From the NCBI GenBank assembly GCA_964626565.1, contig CAZVFX010000101.1, forward strand, positions 1 through 26,215: 26,215 bases of DNA. Direction: 5' to 3'. This document shows positions 1 to 8,537 of this stretch, one piece after another (the stretch's first letter is position 1; every line of letters starts with the position of its first letter). The notes beneath the pieces were generated by a model. The model was not told the origin of the DNA. It did no database searches and was given only the letters and a program-made list of their open reading frames with translations. Both the position numbers and the translations under genes were made by a program. Source of the stretch: CAZVFX01 sp964626565. Its GTDB lineage: Bacteria; Myxococcota_A; UBA9042; CAIXZC01.

Positions 1-10
1 CCTAGATAGG

Positions 11-1153
11 TTAAAACTGCATGAACAGCCGGAGGCGCAGGCTGTACATATCGTTTATTCGCGGATTATCGAAAGACGGCTCCAGGTCGGCCCTGGCCCA
101 GGCGAAAACCAGCTTGGCGGTCATCTCCGGAAACACCAGCGGGTGACGCAGGGACGCAAAGAACTGCTGATGTTCAAAGTGCCCTACCCTTCCGGACTGG
201 TCATTGAGCTGGCGGTCTCCCTGGAGCGTCTGGTTGAACCCGAGCCCCATGACTGCAGACCACAGCCCCATATTGAGGAAGCCGCCGGCGGAGAAGGTGT
301 CGATGCTTCCGGTCTCGTCAACGTTGCCGAAGAGGTTTACCTTGTCTACGAGGCCGTATCCCGAGTTCACACCGAAGGCCACACGAATGTTGTCGTGAAA
401 ATCATCCAGGTGGAATTGCAGACCGCCGCCAAACCCGCGTTTCTCCTCCCACAGTTTTTTACCCTCTTCCTGATTTTTGAGCTTGCGCCACTCGCCGGCG
501 AGTTTCACCTTCACCCAACCCCAGTCGAGAATCCCGGCCGGCCTGACTCCGATGGAGTTGAACCCCAGTTCGTTGCCGAACACCGTGGCGAGTTCGAAGC
601 GCATCCAGTCCAGGGGGTAGAGGTGGCCCGCGACCTGACCGAATCCGTCCTGGCGATAGAAGGCGTAGTTTGTTTCGTATATGTCCGGTCCGTCGAACGC
701 ACCCTTGTCCTCCAAGGTGTCACGCTCGAGCCCTTCCCCTTTGTGATAGACCTCCCACGCTTCAAAACGGCCGAACTGCAGGTCCCACTTGTCCCACACG
801 CCGAACCGGATCCACGCATCGTCGGTGTCGATCTGCTCGTTGCCGGGAATCTCTTCCACGTGAGCCAGCAACTGGCCTTTGGCCTGGGCGAAGAATCTTC
901 CCTTCACCATGGTGCCGGTCACGTCGAGCATGAAACGGCCCTGCATGAGCCAGAACGCCATGTCCGGTTCCCCTTTCAGACCGCGCTGACTGGCCTCATA
1001 CCCGGTGTCGATCCACATGTCTCCACCCACGTGGACTCCCTTGTCTCTGAAGGGCGACTGCAAGCCGTCCGGGACGTAGTAAGGAGAAGGCTGGGCGAGA
1101 GCGGCGGCCGGCATCAGCAGCAGCAGGAGCAGACTTGGGAATATGTTCTTCAT
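11..1153 (-). CDS. Outer-membrane beta-barrel (porin-like) protein
   Basis: The 380-residue product begins with a classic type I signal peptide: Lys at position 2, a run of six leucines, then cleavage near AALAQ. The rest is rich in alternating aromatic and polar segments with many Trp, Gly and Phe residues, and it ends in Phe, as outer-membrane barrels usually do for BAM recognition. The region around DAWIRFGVWDKWDLQFGRF resembles phosphate-selective or carbohydrate porins, but I cannot name a family firmly. The ATG at 1153 is chosen over a longer upstream frame because the signal peptide starts there and a near-perfect Shine-Dalgarno (GGGAGGTGA) lies five bases upstream, inside the end of the GH3 gene. 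The GH3 stop is one base away, so translation is probably coupled. The natural inference is an outer-membrane pore or sensor that works with the glycosidase. No substrate can be read from sequence. Confidence 0.8.
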   Translation of the reverse strand: MKNIFPSLLLLLLMPAAALAQPSPYYVPDGLQSPFRDKGVHVGGDMWIDTGYEASQRGLKGEPDMAFWLMQGRFMLDVTGTMVKGRFFAQAKGQLLAHVEEIPGNEQIDTDDAWIRFGVWDKWDLQFGRFEAWEVYHKGEGLERDTLEDKGAFDGPDIYETNYAFYRQDGFGQVAGHLYPLDWMRFELATVFGNELGFNSIGVRPAGILDWGWVKVKLAGEWRKLKNQEEGKKLWEEKRGFGGGLQFHLDDFHDNIRVAFGVNSGYGLVDKVNLFGNVDETGSIDTFSAGGFLNMGLWSAVMGLGFNQTLQGDRQLNDQSGRVGHFEHQQFFASLRHPLVFPEMTAKLVFAWARADLEPSFDNPRINDMYSLRLRLFMQF

Positions 1154-1154
1154 G

Positions 1155-3341
1155 CTAGTCACCTCCCGCACGCAACTTCCCTTCCGAACCCACGGCAATA
1201 GTAGCCGTAAGTGGAAGGTCGCCGGCGTTGGGGCCGACGTGAAAGGTGTGCTCCAGCGGCTCCACAACCCATTTGTGAAGTTCGCTGTCGAAATATGCCA
1301 GATCCCTCATTCGCACCCGAATCTTTACCGTCTTCTTCTCTCCCGGTTTCAGTTCTACCCGGGCGAATCCCTTCAACTCTTTCAGGGGCCGCCGGACGCC
1401 GGTCTCAGGATAACTCACGTACAGTTGGGGTACCTCAACCCCGTCAGTCGCTCCAGTGTTCTCGATATCGACAGTCACTTCAAAACTAGCTTTCTCAGTT
1501 ACGACATCGCAGGGCACCACGAGATTGCTGTATGCAAAAGTGGTGTAACTCAGGCCGAATCCGAAGGGATACAGCGGTTCGACTCCCGTCTCATCGAAGT
1601 GACGATAGCCGTGAAGGTACTCGAACTCAGTCTCGTCCTGATGATTGCCGAAGACCGGTTCATCCTCCCATTTCACCGGCCAGGTCTGGACGAGGCGGCC
1701 CGAGAAATTGATGTCGCCGAACAGGGCTTCGGCGATAGCCTTGCCCCCTTCCATGCCGGGATACCAGGCCATGATGATGGCATCTGCGTCGTCCTTCCAA
1801 CTCTCCATAGTGAGGGGGCCGCCGGCTTCCATAACCACGATGGTCACAGGAGAGACCTCCGCTGCGTCCCGAATCAGTTGCTCCTGATCGGATGAGAGGT
1901 CCAGGGTATCCCGGTCACCGCCTCCATTCCAGGCTTCGCCCTCGTCCTGCTGAGTCAGGGCCACGACCACGACGGTCACGTCGGCTCCTGCCGCGGCCGA
2001 AACATCTTCGCTCGTCGCCACTTCCACGCCCGCACCGGCCCCGGCCTTAATGCCGAAATAGGGAGTAATGGCGTAGCTGGGCGTGACGTTGCTGCTACCC
2101 GCATCCCCGAGCCTGGCCTCGTCGGCCCATCGCCCGATTACTGCGACCTTCGAAACCGCGGTCTTGTCGATGGGAAGGACGTCACCCTTGTTCTTCAGCA
2201 GCACCATGCCCTTCCGAGCCGCCTCTCGGGCCAGTGCGATGTGGTCGGGACCTTCCACGACCTCGGGGTCTCCTTTCCAGGTCTCGCTCAATAACGCAAA
2301 GCCGAACTTGAATTTGACCCTTAAGATGCGCTCCACCGCCTCGTCCACCACACTTTCAGGGACCTGCCCGCCACTCACCGCCATTTGCAGCCCGTCGAAG
2401 AACAGGCGCCAGGGCATTTCCACGTCGAGCCCGCCCAGAGCCGATTCGACAGTAGTTTTGGCCGCAAACCAGTCGCTCACCACAAAGCCGTCGAACTTCC
2501 ATTCCTCTTTTAATAGATCACGAAGGAGCGGCTTGTTCTCGCAACAATAGTCCCCATTCACCTTGTTGTACGCAGCCATGACGCAGGCGGGGTCCGACTC
2601 CTTGACCACCATCTCGAACTGCCGGGTGTAATTCTCCCGCAGGTTCTGCTCGTCCACGACCGCGTTGTTGGTCATGCGAGTGTCTTCGATGTTGTTGCAG
2701 GCCAGGTGTTTGACGCAGGCCGGCACATGCTCCTGGATCCCCTTGACGGATGCGATGCCCATCATCCCGAGGAACCACGGATCCTCGCCGTAGGTTTCCT
2801 GTCCTCTTCCCCAGCCCGGATGGCGTAAGGTATTGATGGTGGGGGCGAGAAGGCAGTTATGCCCGAGGCCCCGCACTTCCGCCGCGATGGCCGCCCCTAC
2901 CCTCCTTTCGAGGTCCAAATCCCACGTTGCGGCGCGGGCAACAGGGACCGGAAAACAGGTCGCAGTATCCCCGCCGAGCCGAACTCCCCGAGGGCCGTCC
3001 CGGAACTTGAAACCGCGGATACCCGCTTTTTCGTTGTCGGGGGTAGCGAACATCTCCGCACCCTGCTCGAAGCCCACCATCTGATCCACTTTCTCCCCGA
3101 GAGACAGGCTGGAGAGGATCACTGCCACACCGGGGTCAGTGGTAAAAGTCTGCGCCGACACCGCGGGTGAGTCACCGCAGACATTTCCGCTCTGCCCACC
3201 CAGTTCCGACGAAGCCGCGTCAAACCCCGGCAGGTCCACTCCCGGGCCGGAACCGGTGCCACCGCGATCGATGGCCGGCCGGTCACACGCCAGAATCAAA
3301 AGGAATAACGACGGAAGGACAACTTGTACCAGAACCTTCAT
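1155..3341 (-). CDS. Glycoside hydrolase family 3 lipoprotein (beta-glucosidase-like)
   Basis: A full-length GH3 enzyme of 728 residues. It would hydrolyse terminal beta-linked glucose or similar sugars by a retaining mechanism. The N-terminal TIM-barrel part carries FRDGPRG (113-119), KHLACNN (211-217) and the nucleophile motif GFVVSDW with Asp290. The second sheet domain (about 370-600) has the usual PGMEGG and FGDINFSGRL motifs, and EGE near 468-470 is a plausible acid/base region. A fibronectin III-like domain fills about 615-715. The N-terminus is a lipoprotein signal with lipobox LILAC (Cys19) followed by Asp20. The family fold is certain; whether the substrate is cellobiose, xyloside or another glycan is not. 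The ATG at 3341 is chosen because the signal peptide starts there and GGAG lies five bases upstream. An in-frame GTG nine codons earlier lacks this. A sigma70-like promoter lies about 45 bases upstream. The barrel gene follows directly. Confidence 0.93.
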   Translation of the reverse strand: MKVLVQVVLPSLFLLILACDRPAIDRGGTGSGPGVDLPGFDAASSELGGQSGNVCGDSPAVSAQTFTTDPGVAVILSSLSLGEKVDQMVGFEQGAEMFATPDNEKAGIRGFKFRDGPRGVRLGGDTATCFPVPVARAATWDLDLERRVGAAIAAEVRGLGHNCLLAPTINTLRHPGWGRGQETYGEDPWFLGMMGIASVKGIQEHVPACVKHLACNNIEDTRMTNNAVVDEQNLRENYTRQFEMVVKESDPACVMAAYNKVNGDYCCENKPLLRDLLKEEWKFDGFVVSDWFAAKTTVESALGGLDVEMPWRLFFDGLQMAVSGGQVPESVVDEAVERILRVKFKFGFALLSETWKGDPEVVEGPDHIALAREAARKGMVLLKNKGDVLPIDKTAVSKVAVIGRWADEARLGDAGSSNVTPSYAITPYFGIKAGAGAGVEVATSEDVSAAAGADVTVVVVALTQQDEGEAWNGGGDRDTLDLSSDQEQLIRDAAEVSPVTIVVMEAGGPLTMESWKDDADAIIMAWYPGMEGGKAIAEALFGDINFSGRLVQTWPVKWEDEPVFGNHQDETEFEYLHGYRHFDETGVEPLYPFGFGLSYTTFAYSNLVVPCDVVTEKASFEVTVDIENTGATDGVEVPQLYVSYPETGVRRPLKELKGFARVELKPGEKKTVKIRVRMRDLAYFDSELHKWVVEPLEHTFHVGPNAGDLPLTATIAVGSEGKLRAGGD
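1159..1167 (-). promoter_or_regulatory. Strong Shine-Dalgarno for the barrel gene, inside the GH3 3' end
   Basis: Read on the minus strand this is GGGAGGTGA, followed by five bases (CTAGC, including the GH3 stop TAG) and the ATG at 1153. It encodes the last residues of the GH3 protein. It decides the start of the barrel gene and points to coupled translation of the two genes. Confidence 0.7.
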
Positions 3342-3385
3342 TCCCGCTCCGGAGGCATTAGCGCCCACTTGTGATAACCTGTGTC

Positions 3386-3414
3386 ATACTACCCCATCGC
3401 CAAAGGCGAATCAA
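3386..3414 (-). promoter_or_regulatory. Predicted sigma70-type promoter of the GH3-barrel operon
   Basis: On the minus strand the -35 box is TTGATT (3414-3409), the spacer is exactly 17 bases, and the -10 box is TAGTAT (3391-3386). Transcription would start near 3379, leaving a leader of about 38 bases before the GH3 ATG. The same -10 hexamer and spacing occur before the PP2C gene, which adds support. It is predicted by eye only. Confidence 0.5.
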
Positions 3415-3523
3415 AGCACAAAAGCGAGGGACGGGGGGTGCAAAACGGCCGGGATTTTGGCCATGACGGCCCCCTGCCACTATCGTTGTATTGCCGACTT
3501 CGGCTGTACGTTGGAGGGGTTCC

Positions 3524-4513
3524 ATGTTGCTCCGGGTTTCCGCCCTGTCACTCGTCTTGTTCGTCACCACCTGTGCCCATGCCCCGGTGGTCCGGCCGGT
3601 GCTCGATCGCGACCGTTATCCTGCAGATTGCGACGACTCCAATCCGCTGACTCCGGACGACACTTTGATTGAGGGGATCTGCGTAGGGCTGGTGGATCCC
3701 GACCAGGACGGTGCGCCAAACCGCGGGTCGGGACCGTTCTGCACCGGAGCCGACAAACCCGAGGGGTGCATCGATAACTGCCGTTTTGTTGCCAACGCGG
3801 ATCAGTTGGACAGCGACGGGGACGGGATTGGCGATGCGTGTACGACAGTGATGGAGTGGGATCACGTCGACACCGAGGCCAAGGTGGTGGCGCTCACCTT
3901 CGACGATGGGTACAACGACTATGCGCTGAATGAGATCCTCGATGCGCTTGACGCCTACAACGCGCGGGCGACGTTCTTCCTCAACGGGCTGTATGTTGAG
4001 GACGGGCTGCTGAAACCCGAGACCCTGAAGCGACTGAAAGAGGCCGGGCATCTCACCGGGAATCACACTTATCACCATGTCCTCGGGGAGGATGCGACCG
4101 AAACGAAGAAGGAACTCAGGGACTGTGAAAACGTTTTCGAGGAGACTGCAGGGCATTACTTGAAGCCGTTGTTTCGGTCTCCTGCCTACGCCAAGCGGCC
4201 CTGGCTGAACAAGGTCCTCATCGCCGAAGGCTACACGGTAAACCTGTTCGCCAGTCTGGACGTCCAGGACTGGACCAATCCTCCGCCACCCATCGATGGC
4301 ATGGTGGAATGCGTGGCGAAAGAGGTGGAGCCGGGAGACATCATCCTCTTCCACGTGGGTCCCAGGCACACCGCGCCGGCGCTGCCGTCCATCCTCCAGG
4401 CCCTTGCAGAGCAAGGATATCATTTCGTGACCGCAGAGGAGTTGCTCTACTACGGTGAGCCCAAACGCGACCCACGCGGCTCATCGCGTATGTGCAAGAG
4501 CTATTACAGATAG
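3524..4513 (+). CDS. Polysaccharide deacetylase (NodB/CE4 domain) lipoprotein with a Ca-binding-like Asp-rich segment
   Basis: The product has 329 residues. It starts with a hydrophobic signal ending in TTC (Cys17), a somewhat imperfect lipobox. Residues 30-107 are rich in Asp and Cys and resemble MopE (DCDDSNPLTP) and thrombospondin type 3 repeats (DSDGDGIGDAC). A NodB homology domain follows with the metal/catalytic motif TFDDG (125-129), HTYHH (181-185, matching HTxxH), RSPAY (218-222) and LFHVG (275-279). CE4 enzymes remove N-acetyl groups from peptidoglycan, chitin-like glycans or exopolysaccharide; the substrate here is unknown. The ATG at 3524 has GGAGG six bases upstream and begins the signal peptide, so the longer upstream frame is rejected. 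It is divergent from the GH3 operon across 182 bases, where TTGGCC-N18-TATCGT (3457-3486) is a weak candidate promoter. Its 3' end faces the next minus-strand gene with a 22-base gap. Confidence 0.9.
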   Translation: MLLRVSALSLVLFVTTCAHAPVVRPVLDRDRYPADCDDSNPLTPDDTLIEGICVGLVDPDQDGAPNRGSGPFCTGADKPEGCIDNCRFVANADQLDSDGDGIGDACTTVMEWDHVDTEAKVVALTFDDGYNDYALNEILDALDAYNARATFFLNGLYVEDGLLKPETLKRLKEAGHLTGNHTYHHVLGEDATETKKELRDCENVFEETAGHYLKPLFRSPAYAKRPWLNKVLIAEGYTVNLFASLDVQDWTNPPPPIDGMVECVAKEVEPGDIILFHVGPRHTAPALPSILQALAEQGYHFVTAEELLYYGEPKRDPRGSSRMCKSYYR

Positions 4514-4535
4514 CTGTGGCGGAGCGTACCGACGC

Positions 4536-5177
4536 CTATTCGGACTCTTCCACGTTGACAAAAGCTGGTGCGACGCCAAAACCCGCTTCGGACCAGAAGC
4601 GCAGGTAACCGATGGCATCGGCGAGGTAGGCCTTGGTGTCACGGTCTTCGAGTTCCAGGAAGGAGCCCATGCGAAGTTGAAGTTCCAGCGCCTCCGCCAG
4701 TTCAGTCATTTCGCTCGGGGCCAACTCGAACTGCACCTGCTCCTTCAGATCATCGTCCACCAGTACTCCAAGGAGGGGGGCAAGTTCAAAGTCACAGGGC
4801 ATTCCGGAAACGCCGGGGAAGGAAAATGCACCGGGACAACGGGTGCAATCATGATTGGTTTCGACGTGCTCCCGGAACTGCTGCAGGGTCAACCCGCCGT
4901 TGTCCTCTAATTCCTCGTAGAGGGTTTTCACTTCGTCCCCCCAGTCCGGCCGAGAGCCGACCTGGGGCGCTTCGGCGGCTTCACAGGGGAGCACCACGCA
5001 TTCTTCCATATTGCGTTGCAACTCCACCAGACGGTCCTGGTCTGCCCGCGTGAGCCTGTGGGGAGCCACCTCCATCATCGCGTCCAGCCGCAGCGCTTCT
5101 TCTGCCAACCCCTCGACAGCCTCCCGCTCGCTTTCCTTGACCCTCGGCACCAGTTCCCATTCCAGTTTTTCGGTCAT
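4536..5177 (-). CDS. Hypothetical protein with a possible metal-binding Cys/His cluster
   Basis: I do not recognise this 213-residue protein. It has no signal peptide or membrane segment and is acidic, with long predicted helices rich in Glu, Leu and Ala (about 12-60 and 145-195). It has five Cys: C60 and C65 (CVVLPC), C111 and C114 (CTRC), and C128. With His109 just before CTRC this could form a zinc or iron-sulfur site, but the spacing matches no family I can name. The start is supported by GGGAGGAG four bases upstream of the ATG. A TAGTAT hexamer at 5199-5204 (minus) is the same -10 box seen at two other promoters here, but its -35 partner is poor. It stands alone, convergent with the deacetylase and divergent from the LamG lipoprotein. 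Confidence 0.7.
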   Translation of the reverse strand: MTEKLEWELVPRVKESEREAVEGLAEEALRLDAMMEVAPHRLTRADQDRLVELQRNMEECVVLPCEAAEAPQVGSRPDWGDEVKTLYEELEDNGGLTLQQFREHVETNHDCTRCPGAFSFPGVSGMPCDFELAPLLGVLVDDDLKEQVQFELAPSEMTELAEALELQLRMGSFLELEDRDTKAYLADAIGYLRFWSEAGFGVAPAFVNVEESE

Positions 5178-5321
5178 TGGCTCCTCCCGGCACCAGCATA
5201 CTAGAGATTTTCACTCAGGCTCAAGACATTTCCTGAAGACGCTTCTAATAGTGGGCGTGCGTTGCTAATCTAACAAACAACGTCTACTCAACCCGGCCTT
5301 GCTGGAAGGAGTTGAACCCGG

Positions 5322-8300
5322 ATGGTGACAAGACAAACCGCGGTCGCTTGCCTGGCTGCTGTTCTGCTGGCCGCCTGCTCGTCCAAGACCAGTTCGCCCG
5401 GCCCGGACATTGCCGGCGACAATAGCGCCGACACCCTTATGCCGCCCTCTGATTCGTTGGAACTTGACAGGCAAGACAACCAACCGCAGGCCGACGCCGA
5501 CCAATATGTGGAAGACGTCGGGCAACTGGAGGTGGATTGGACGACCGGAGGCGAAATTGACGCCATGGCAGACGCCAAATCAGAGGTGCTGCCCGACCTC
5601 CTTGAAGAAATTCAGAAGGATATTGCAGACGACCTGCCGGTTGATGTGGAAGCGGAGGTGCCCGGGGACGTAGCAGATGAAACGGTGGGAGACATTGCGG
5701 AAGATCTGCCGGCGGATGTTCCGGAGGAAGTCTGGCCGGACATAGAACAGGAAATCTCACCCGACATTTGCGAGCCGTTTTGTGATGGGATGGAGTGCGG
5801 CGGGGACGGATGCGGTGGCTCGTGCGGGGAGTGCGACGACGGCGACCCCTGCACTGTGGACGAGAACTGCGTCGAAGGGACTTGCCAACCCGGCCAACCG
5901 GCTGAATGTGATGACTACAACATCTGTTCCACCGACTCCTGCATTCCGCTGGAGGGTTGCCAGTACGACATTGACGAGGAGTGCCAGGCGGGAGACTGGG
6001 ATCACGACGGAATCCCCAACCCTTCAGATGCCTGCCCATACTCGTTCGACCCGGGTAATCCGGACGAAAACGGCATTCCGGGTGCCGACGCGTGTGAACC
6101 CCTTGTAGCCCACGGTGCTTTCGAGTCACAGCAGCCGCTGAACCTTCTTGCGGGCGGTGACAACCCGAAAGAACGCCGCACCAACGAGCCCGTTGAATTG
6201 CTGTTGCGCAACGGGATTTCGGACTCTTCATTGTTCCTCCATCTTGCTTTTGAAGGTGAAGAAGTCGTTGACGCCAGCCCATACCAGTTCGCGGGAGTGG
6301 AAGTGTTTGGCAGCGAGCCGCAATTCACGCCGGCCCCGGCTGCGGCTCTGGGAGACGCTCTTTATCTGGATGGTGATGCATGCTTGAAGATCACGGACCA
6401 GCCGCCATTCCCGGCAGGTGCGTTCACCGTCATGGCATACTTCAAGTCCGGCGATCCCGCCATTATCTATGACAACTCCCGCTGGTGGACCGATGCAGGC
6501 TTCCTCATCAAGTTCAACACCGGCAAGTACCAGTTCACCGTTGGTGACGGGTTCAAGCTTTGCGATTTGTTCATCCCCATGAGCGGTTGGGATACCGAAG
6601 TGTGGCATCATGTAGCGTTTGTCTTTTCCCACGGCAGGTACGCAGCTTTTGCGGAAGGTGCGCTGCTCAAGGAGGGGACCATGCAGTGCACGAAACTCGT
6701 GGACGATGAAAACCCTGCCGGGGTGGGTTGCAACGACAACAGTTTTGAACCTCCCTTTGTACCCACGTACGTAGACGAACTGCTGATCTTCTCTCGTGCA
6801 TTGACAGCGGAAGAAGTTGGTGCCTACTACCGGTCAAAGACCACCTTTGGGACCGACCTGGTCCCCGGGGCCCAGGCGGACCTGGACGACTTGCGAATCA
6901 CGGAAACACCGGCCGCGGACGAGCCTGGTCCGGAGTCAGTAACGCGGACCCGCATCATCGGCCCGCACCCCCATTCGGATACCCCGTGCCCGCCGGCTGC
7001 GGACCCGGCCTTGACCCCGGACCGGCAGGATTTGTGCGGTGTCGAGGCATACTGGCGGTTGGACGGAGACCTGCAGGACGTCCTGGGCCAGCACGACGGC
7101 GGAGCCGCGGTCGCTAGTCCGGTTCCGGGCCGCTTCGGTGACCACGATGGGGCGCTTTTTGTCGATGGGACCGAAAGCCCGTTGGCACTACCGGGAAGTT
7201 CGCTACCCGGCAGCGGTGTTTTTACCGCGGAGATGTGGGTCAGCAGGGGCGACTCCGCTCCCGGCTGCCAGCAGGAGCCACACCTGATATCCAGAAGCGT
7301 GGCCGGTGCCGCCGACGGGAATTTTCGGCTCTATTTCGCCCCTCCGGCCTGCGCTCTTGTGGCAGAGATCATTCATGAGGGAGAGGTGGGGCTGATTCAG
7401 TCCGACGTTCTACTCGGCCATTGGGCGCCGGGCCAGTGGCGCCACTTCGCAGCGGTGCGGGACGAAGAATCACTCACGATTTATGTCGACGGCTTGCCGG
7501 CCGCTTCCCCCTACAAGCCTGCGGGCGGCCTGAATGTCGCCGACAATGGCGCTGACCTTGTGGTCGGGGGCAGCAGCATCGCTGGAGATAGCTGGTTCCC
7601 CGGCGGTTTCGACGAACTGATTCTGCACCATAGCGCCAAGTCTGCGGACTACCTTTACCATCGGGCCAATCCGGGCGCTCCTGCGATTCGCTTCCTGGCC
7701 GCCACCGCGGCGTCCGGAGATGCCGGGGAACCGGCATCGGGCCATGAGGTACGGGGATACACTCTGCACTGGCAGGACGGTGATGCATGGGGGTTCTTTC
7801 CGTACGTTTCTTCTGCTGAGGGCGAGGTGTGCTTCGGCCTGTTGAATCGTTGCCTCGGTTACGCCGGCTGGTGGAGGTTCGATGACCTGTGGGGCGACAA
7901 ATGGGTGGACTCCAGCACACTCAAGACCCATGCGGTTGACGAGGGGGCCCAGACCGCCCCGGACCCGGTGGCGGGTCAAAGCGGTACGGCACTAAGCTTC
8001 TCCGGGGGCGAGTCGCTCCTGGCCGCTTCTGAGGCGCCCGTCAATGGCGAGGTGACGGTTGAAGCTACGGTGCTTCCCGGCGGCGATGGAAGAGTTGTCG
8101 GCTGGGGCAACGTTCTACTGGAAGCATGGGGACTGGCTGTCGACGGAGGCGACCCCGGGTTCGGCCAGAGCGGATGGGATTCCGCGGCCATTGCCGGGGA
8201 GCCGCTGCTCCCTTCCGTCTGGAGCCAACTGGCAGGGGTGAGGACTTTGAACATGCTGTCACTGCACATAGACGGTGCGCCGGCAGCATCAGCAGAGGCG

Positions 8301-8465
8301 ACTCCTGCGGCATCCCCGCCGGGGGGTTCGTACGTCACCATCGGACGGTCACCCGGTTCAGCTCCCCTGTACTTCAGCGGGTACATCGACTCCGTGCGTA
8401 TCATGACCCGGGCGCTGGACGCGGACGAGTTCCTGCATCATCCTTCCCTCAGCCCTACTCAGTAG
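5322..8465 (+). CDS. Large surface lipoprotein: acidic stalk, Cys-rich neck, three LamG-like domains
   Basis: The product has 1047 residues. The N-terminus is a clear lipoprotein signal with lipobox LLAAC (Cys19). Residues 20-150 form an acidic stalk; from 84 to 148 an Asp recurs exactly every eight residues. A Cys-rich neck (150-221) contains ECGGDGCGGSCGEC (158-171), and a TSP3-like segment follows (224-258, DWDHDGIPNPSDAC). Three concanavalin A/LamG-like modules come next, at about 300-505, 573-785 and 845-1040. Each opens with a strand such as YWRLDGDL or WWRFDDLW and closes with a strand such as YVDELLIFSRAL, FDELILHH or YIDSVRIMTRAL. LamG modules of this kind usually bind glycans or proteins, so a surface adhesin or receptor is the likely role; that is inference. 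GGAAGGAG lies about ten bases before the ATG. The 144-base upstream region holds no convincing promoter. Confidence 0.88.
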   Translation: MVTRQTAVACLAAVLLAACSSKTSSPGPDIAGDNSADTLMPPSDSLELDRQDNQPQADADQYVEDVGQLEVDWTTGGEIDAMADAKSEVLPDLLEEIQKDIADDLPVDVEAEVPGDVADETVGDIAEDLPADVPEEVWPDIEQEISPDICEPFCDGMECGGDGCGGSCGECDDGDPCTVDENCVEGTCQPGQPAECDDYNICSTDSCIPLEGCQYDIDEECQAGDWDHDGIPNPSDACPYSFDPGNPDENGIPGADACEPLVAHGAFESQQPLNLLAGGDNPKERRTNEPVELLLRNGISDSSLFLHLAFEGEEVVDASPYQFAGVEVFGSEPQFTPAPAAALGDALYLDGDACLKITDQPPFPAGAFTVMAYFKSGDPAIIYDNSRWWTDAGFLIKFNTGKYQFTVGDGFKLCDLFIPMSGWDTEVWHHVAFVFSHGRYAAFAEGALLKEGTMQCTKLVDDENPAGVGCNDNSFEPPFVPTYVDELLIFSRALTAEEVGAYYRSKTTFGTDLVPGAQADLDDLRITETPAADEPGPESVTRTRIIGPHPHSDTPCPPAADPALTPDRQDLCGVEAYWRLDGDLQDVLGQHDGGAAVASPVPGRFGDHDGALFVDGTESPLALPGSSLPGSGVFTAEMWVSRGDSAPGCQQEPHLISRSVAGAADGNFRLYFAPPACALVAEIIHEGEVGLIQSDVLLGHWAPGQWRHFAAVRDEESLTIYVDGLPAASPYKPAGGLNVADNGADLVVGGSSIAGDSWFPGGFDELILHHSAKSADYLYHRANPGAPAIRFLAATAASGDAGEPASGHEVRGYTLHWQDGDAWGFFPYVSSAEGEVCFGLLNRCLGYAGWWRFDDLWGDKWVDSSTLKTHAVDEGAQTAPDPVAGQSGTALSFSGGESLLAASEAPVNGEVTVEATVLPGGDGRVVGWGNVLLEAWGLAVDGGDPGFGQSGWDSAAIAGEPLLPSVWSQLAGVRTLNMLSLHIDGAPAASAEATPAASPPGGSYVTIGRSPGSAPLYFSGYIDSVRIMTRALDADEFLHHPSLSPTQ
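5571..5765 (+). repeat. Region encoding the Asp-every-eight-residues stalk of the LamG lipoprotein
   Basis: This stretch encodes residues 84-148. Asp lies at 84, 92, 100, 108, 116, 124, 132, 140 and 148, and an acidic residue lies four positions after each of the first eight. A hydrophobic residue follows nearly every acidic one, so the underlying unit is a tetrapeptide: acidic, hydrophobic, any, any. The DNA is not an exact tandem repeat, so the pattern has been kept at the protein level. Confidence 0.8.
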
Positions 8466-8537
8466 GGTCAGTTTCGGTTGCAGGAAATGGGCTAACCTGC
8501 TAGGGTTACGGTCGGACTCAGCCGGTATGGAAGGTCG

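Noticed and set aside
143..1201. Long plus-strand frame of 352 codons opposite the porin-like gene
   Set aside because: It is antisense to a gene with a signal peptide, barrel-like C-terminus and strong ribosome site; its own translation has no domain or signal and no good ribosome site.
3548..4423. Long minus-strand frame opposite the deacetylase
   Set aside because: The opposite strand carries all NodB motifs; this frame is a codon-bias shadow.
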